A DNA stretch of 64,000 nucleotides from Pseudobacillus wudalianchiensis. GTDB lineage: Bacteria > Bacillota > Bacilli > Bacillales > Domibacillaceae. The stretch lies in assembly GCF_001685015.1 (NCBI RefSeq), contig NZ_MAYT01000001.1:781088-845087 (forward strand). The letters are read 5' to 3'. A program made the position numbers and the translations under genes. Positions within the stretch are counted from its first letter, which is position 1; the number at the start of each line of letters is the position of its first letter. Shown in pieces: positions 61,111 through 64,000 of the stretch. The notes beneath the pieces were generated by a model. That model searched no databases. It was given only the letters and a program-made list of their open reading frames with translations, and was not told the DNA's origin.

Positions 61111-62517
61111 TTATTTGGCTGATACAGGTATCTGTAACTTATCTATTTTTCTATAGATTGTTCTTACACTTACCCCTAAGTCTTCCGCGACTAATTTTTT
61201 CCCTTCATGATCGTAACCATACTGGTTGAGCTTTTGAATAAGCACCTCTCTCTCCATTTCTTTAAAAGCTCTTTTTTCCTTTTGAAGAGAGTGATTAGTA
61301 GCTTCCAACTTTTTGAGAGAGGGGGGTAAGGACGAAACGCTCAACTGCGCACTTTTTTCCATGTTCATGCTATACTCAAGCACATTTTCTAACTCCCGAA
61401 TGTTTCCAGGCCAGTGATGTTGTTTTAACCTTCTTAAAAATTCTTTATCGCATGTTTGAATAAATTTACCCGTTCTTGTCTGAAGTTTTTCAATGAGTAC
61501 AGGCACGATTTCATCGATGTCTTCTTTTCTTTCCCGCAAAGGAGGCAAATGAATCGGAATAACATTAAGTCTGTAATAGAGATCTGAGCGAAATTGTTTC
61601 GATTCCATTAACTGCTCTAATGATTGATTAGCCGCCGCAATGACACGAACATTTACTTCTTTAGAAACCGTTCCGCCAATTCTTTGCACGACACCATCCT
61701 GCAATACTTTTAGCAATTTAGGCTGCATTTGTAGAGGAAGATCAGCAATTTCATCTAGAAAAAGGGTGCCTCTATCTGCTAGTTCGAAATATCCTGGCTT
61801 TCCCGTTTTTCTTGCTCCGGTAAAAGCTCCTTCTTCATAACCGAATAATTCACTTTCAAATAAAGACTCTGGAATACTTGCACAATTTATTTCAACGAAG
61901 TTTCCTTGCCGAAAGATACTTCGTTCATGAAGCATCTTTGCCAATAAGCTTTTCCCCGTCCCGGTTTCTCCTGTAATGATAATAGAAGAGGTACTGTTAA
62001 CAAGGCTTTTCATCAATTCTTTTAAATCATGTAATGTCTCACTATTTCCGAGAATATAGTCCGTTTTCTCCGTCTCTTTCTTTGATATCAGTTTAAAATC
62101 CCCAAGTTCATGGAGGATGTTCATGATAACGTCACTTAATTGTGACATCCAATGGCTGTATTCTTTCTGGCTTTCCATTAGTCTTTCCTCACCGTCCGTA
62201 GAAAAGCTCACAAATGCAAGGTAGCCGTAGTGTTTTTCATCTTCAACGATGTTCCGTACAATCTCAACGGTTGATGGGCAGTTTTTTTGAAAATGACAGC
62301 CTTGGCACATTTTCATATGCCCCGGTTTATGAAGAAAGCTGATCGGATGCTTATACAGCTTTCTGAAAAACGGTAAATGTACCCGGTTTCCTTTCCTTTT
62401 CCTGTATTCCTCTGTTGAAGCGGTCAGTACACCTTCATGATTAAAAAAAGCTATTTCGATTTGTAAGAGTTCTGAAAATGTATGAATGACTTTTGTGATG
62501 ACATTGACTGACGACAA
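61111..62517 (-). CDS. Sigma-54-dependent enhancer-binding transcriptional activator
   Basis: The 468-residue activator has an N-terminal sensor of about 150 residues with a Cys cluster CQGCHFQKNC (CxxCx5C). The AAA+ domain follows with Walker A GETGTGKS, the sigma-54-contacting GAFTGA loop (EEGAFTGARKTG), Walker B GTLFLDEIADLP and WPGNIRELENV. A Fis-type HTH (LVAEDLGVSVRTIYRKIDKL) closes it. TTG 62517 is chosen because AAGGAGGG lies 6 nt before it; the frame runs 8 codons further upstream. It probably activates the divergent SDR operon through the palindrome at 62702 and the -24/-12 promoter at 62794. Confidence 0.9.
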   Translation of the reverse strand: MSSVNVITKVIHTFSELLQIEIAFFNHEGVLTASTEEYRKRKGNRVHLPFFRKLYKHPISFLHKPGHMKMCQGCHFQKNCPSTVEIVRNIVEDEKHYGYLAFVSFSTDGEERLMESQKEYSHWMSQLSDVIMNILHELGDFKLISKKETEKTDYILGNSETLHDLKELMKSLVNSTSSIIITGETGTGKSLLAKMLHERSIFRQGNFVEINCASIPESLFESELFGYEEGAFTGARKTGKPGYFELADRGTLFLDEIADLPLQMQPKLLKVLQDGVVQRIGGTVSKEVNVRVIAAANQSLEQLMESKQFRSDLYYRLNVIPIHLPPLRERKEDIDEIVPVLIEKLQTRTGKFIQTCDKEFLRRLKQHHWPGNIRELENVLEYSMNMEKSAQLSVSSLPPSLKKLEATNHSLQKEKRAFKEMEREVLIQKLNQYGYDHEGKKLVAEDLGVSVRTIYRKIDKLQIPVSAK

Positions 62518-62701
62518 AAGAAACCCTCCTTTAAATGGCAAGTAGTTAAGGACGTTTGATAAAAAAGAAAAATCGAAAAATTATGAAATATCGTGAGCGG
62601 CTATCGGTGTTAAAACCTGAGTTTGAAAGATTTTAGAAAGTTTTCTAGGTCTAAGTAACTGGAGTGGAATATATTATTCATGATTATAATTTCCGAATTC
62701 C

Positions 62702-62736
62702 AAAAATGTCAATAACGAATAGATATTGACATTTTT
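62702..62736 (+). promoter_or_regulatory. Probable upstream activating site for the sigma-54 activator
   Basis: AAAAATGTCAATA (62702-62714) and TATTGACATTTTT (62724-62736) are exact complements with a 9-bp spacer. It lies 57 bp upstream of the -24 element, a usual distance for an enhancer. A terminator is unlikely because no gene ends here. Confidence 0.7.
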
Positions 62737-62793
62737 GTCAAAAGGATGCTGGGAAGGTTTTTTACAAACGTTGATTTTACGTAGTTTATTAAC

Positions 62794-62810
62794 TTGGCAT
62801 ACTTATTGCA
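62794..62810 (+). promoter_or_regulatory. Sigma-54 (SigL) -24/-12 promoter
   Basis: TTGGCATACTTATTGCA fits the TTGGCAC-N5-TTGCA consensus, with the invariant GG and GC ten bases apart. It is 35 bp upstream of the SDR start. Confidence 0.85.
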
Positions 62811-62845
62811 ATATAGACTAGCAAAACCATAAAGGAGGTTATTTT

Positions 62846-63622
62846 TTGGAAAAGGACTATTTTCAACTAAAAGACAAAGTCTCTGTTGTGACAGGGGCAG
62901 CATCAGGAATTGGGTATGCTACAGCAGAACTTCTAGCTGAGGTGGGAGCCAAAGTTATTCTTCTTGATATTGATGAGGAGAAGGGTTCGCAAGCTGCACA
63001 AAGTTTGCGCGAAAAAGGCTTTCAAGCAGAGTTTAAAAAGTGCAACGTCACTAGCAAGTTGGATTGCGAAGAAGTTGGTAATTACATCAAAGAAACGTAT
63101 AAAAACGTCGATGTACTTTTCAATAATGCCGGAATCATAAGAAGAAAAACAGTGGTTGATCTGGAAGAGTCTGAATGGGATGCCGTTATCGATGTCTCTC
63201 TAAAAGGTGTATACCTTTTATCAAAATACCTGATTCCCGTCATGGATAGCGAACGTGGTGGAAGCATTATCAATACGGGTTCAGGATGGGGCTTAAAAGG
63301 CGGTGATAAGGCTGCAGCCTACTGTGCTGCAAAAGCCGGCGTTGTCAATTTGACAAAAGCGATGGCCATTGATCATGGACCGCAAAATATCCGGGTGAAC
63401 TGTATCTGCCCAGGCGACACTGACACACCGCTATTGAGAGACGAGGCGAAACAATTACAGGTAGAAGAAGGAGCTTTTCTTAAAGGATCGGCAACAGACC
63501 GTCCATTAGCTAGAATCGGTACACCGCGTGACATCGCAAAGGGCGTCTTATTCCTGGCAAGTGATTTATCCGCTTGGATGACAGGGACAGAGCTAGTTGT
63601 TGATGGAGGCGGTTTAGCTTAA
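62846..63622 (+). CDS. Short-chain dehydrogenase/reductase
   Basis: This 258-residue classical SDR has the NAD site TGAASGIG (about 16-23) with an acidic residue ending the second strand (LLDIDEE, favouring NAD), NNAG (about 91-94), catalytic Ser in NTGSGWG (about 149), YCAAK (about 162-166) and CPGDTDTPLL. TTG 62846 has AAAGGAGG 7 nt upstream. It is the first gene after the sigma-54 promoter and is followed 25 bp later by a gcvPA-like gene. The substrate is unknown; a hydroxy-acid or amino-alcohol is plausible. Confidence 0.85.
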   Translation: MEKDYFQLKDKVSVVTGAASGIGYATAELLAEVGAKVILLDIDEEKGSQAAQSLREKGFQAEFKKCNVTSKLDCEEVGNYIKETYKNVDVLFNNAGIIRRKTVVDLEESEWDAVIDVSLKGVYLLSKYLIPVMDSERGGSIINTGSGWGLKGGDKAAAYCAAKAGVVNLTKAMAIDHGPQNIRVNCICPGDTDTPLLRDEAKQLQVEEGAFLKGSATDRPLARIGTPRDIAKGVLFLASDLSAWMTGTELVVDGGGLA

Positions 63623-63647
63623 TCACAAAAATTTAGGAGGTATTACT

Positions 63648-64000
63648 ATGACAAACAAGGTGCATCCTTACATACCGAATATGGTGCCTGAAGTAAAAGA
63701 AGAAATGTTAAAAGAAATCGGCGCTCAGTCTACTATGGAGCTGTATTCTTGTATTCCTGAAGAACTTCAGCTAAAAAAAGACATGGATATTCCAGAAGCA
63801 TTGACTGAATATGAACTGCGCCGTCATGTAGAAGGTTTATTAAGCAAAAACATTAGCGCCAACGAATACTTGAATTTCTTGGGAGCCGGATGCTGGCAGC
63901 ATTTTGTTCCGGCTGTTTGTGATGAAGTGAACCAGCGGGCAGAATTTTTAACAGCTTATGCTGGTGAACCTTATGAGGACCACGGTCGCTACCAGGCTCT
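63648..64000 (+). CDS. Glycine dehydrogenase subunit 1-like protein, 3' end beyond window
   Basis: The first 117 codons are visible, from ATG 63648 behind AGGAGG. The product begins HPYIPNMVPEVKEEMLKEIG and continues with STMELYSCIPEEL and FLGAGCWQHFVPAV, then RAEFLTAYAGEPYEDHGR. This is the start pattern of GcvPA, the N-terminal half of the PLP-dependent P-protein of glycine cleavage (compare YLPMTEEDKKEML and FLGAGVYDHY). The sequence departs from housekeeping GcvPA at several usual positions (GAGCWQHF, GEPYEDHG), and the sigma-54 setting is atypical. It may be a specialised paralogue. Confidence 0.75.
   Translation, partial: MTNKVHPYIPNMVPEVKEEMLKEIGAQSTMELYSCIPEELQLKKDMDIPEALTEYELRRHVEGLLSKNISANEYLNFLGAGCWQHFVPAVCDEVNQRAEFLTAYAGEPYEDHGRYQA

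Larger units (their letters stand above)
62518..62845 (+). other. Divergent control region with sigma-54 elements
   Basis: This 328-bp region separates the activator from its probable target operon. It carries the palindrome 62702-62736 and the -24/-12 promoter 62794-62810; the activator's own promoter was not identified. Confidence 0.6.

Overview
The window reads as the chromosome of a low-to-mid GC member of the Bacillaceae (Bacillus sensu lato). Nearly every gene has a strong AGGAGG-type ribosome site, TTG and GTG starts are common, and several neighbourhoods have Bacillus subtilis or Staphylococcus counterparts: bioW/F/I, ykoG/ykoH with PepSY proteins, khtT/khtU, yezD with a sulfate transporter, hrtBA-hssRS, and an RsbR paralogue. 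No rRNA, tRNA, CRISPR array or intact insertion sequence was seen.

Layout. 1-2.4 kb: a gene-poor stretch with a cyclic-di-GMP-I riboswitch ahead of a small unknown gene, several hairpin terminators and two tiny genes. 2.4-6 kb: a BirA-controlled biotin front end, bioW-bioF-bioI, without bioA, bioD or bioB. 6-10.9 kb: RsbR-like stress protein, a DUF5342-like protein, two PepSY proteins and a YkoG/YkoH-like two-component system. 11-24.6 kb: a nickel/urease island made of a urea transporter, ureABCEFGD, a NicO-type nickel permease, and a nickel ABC transporter operon (permeases B and C, fused D-E ATPase, binding protein A) ending in nikR, with a 28-bp operator in front. 24.6-29.3 kb: sulfate uptake (yezD, sbp, cysT, cysW, cysA) behind a structured leader. 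29.6-33.3 kb: the KhtTU potassium/proton antiporter, a degenerate tyrosine recombinase, a GNAT enzyme and a lipoprotein. 33.5-37.5 kb: the heme-stress system hrtB-hrtA-hssR-hssS with an HssR direct repeat.

38-50.3 kb is the most unusual region. A BCCT (betaine-type) transporter, a GntR/FCD regulator, a luciferase-like flavin monooxygenase, a DUF1185 protein, an alpha/beta hydrolase, two aldehyde dehydrogenases, an FMN reductase, a stand-alone flavokinase, an orphan protein, a YciI protein, an isochorismatase-type amidohydrolase and an NCS1 transporter form a catabolic regulon. A 17-bp palindrome (TACCATG-N3-CATGGTA) precedes each transcription unit. The enzyme set resembles two-component oxygenase pathways that open N-heterocyclic betaines such as trigonelline (the Acinetobacter tgn pathway). 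That parallel is inferred from family composition, not from alignment.

51-59 kb: a sialic acid operon (nanE, nanA, SSS transporter, an unexpected FAD flavoprotein, ROK kinase, RpiR regulator, nagA). Its promoter carries a degenerate copy of the same palindrome and a cre box. 59.7-64 kb: an orphan metallo-beta-lactamase-fold hydrolase, a broken transporter remnant, and a sigma-54 enhancer-binding regulator. The regulator is divergent from an SDR dehydrogenase and a truncated gcvPA-like gene, which are served by a recognisable -24/-12 promoter and a 13-bp-arm upstream palindrome.
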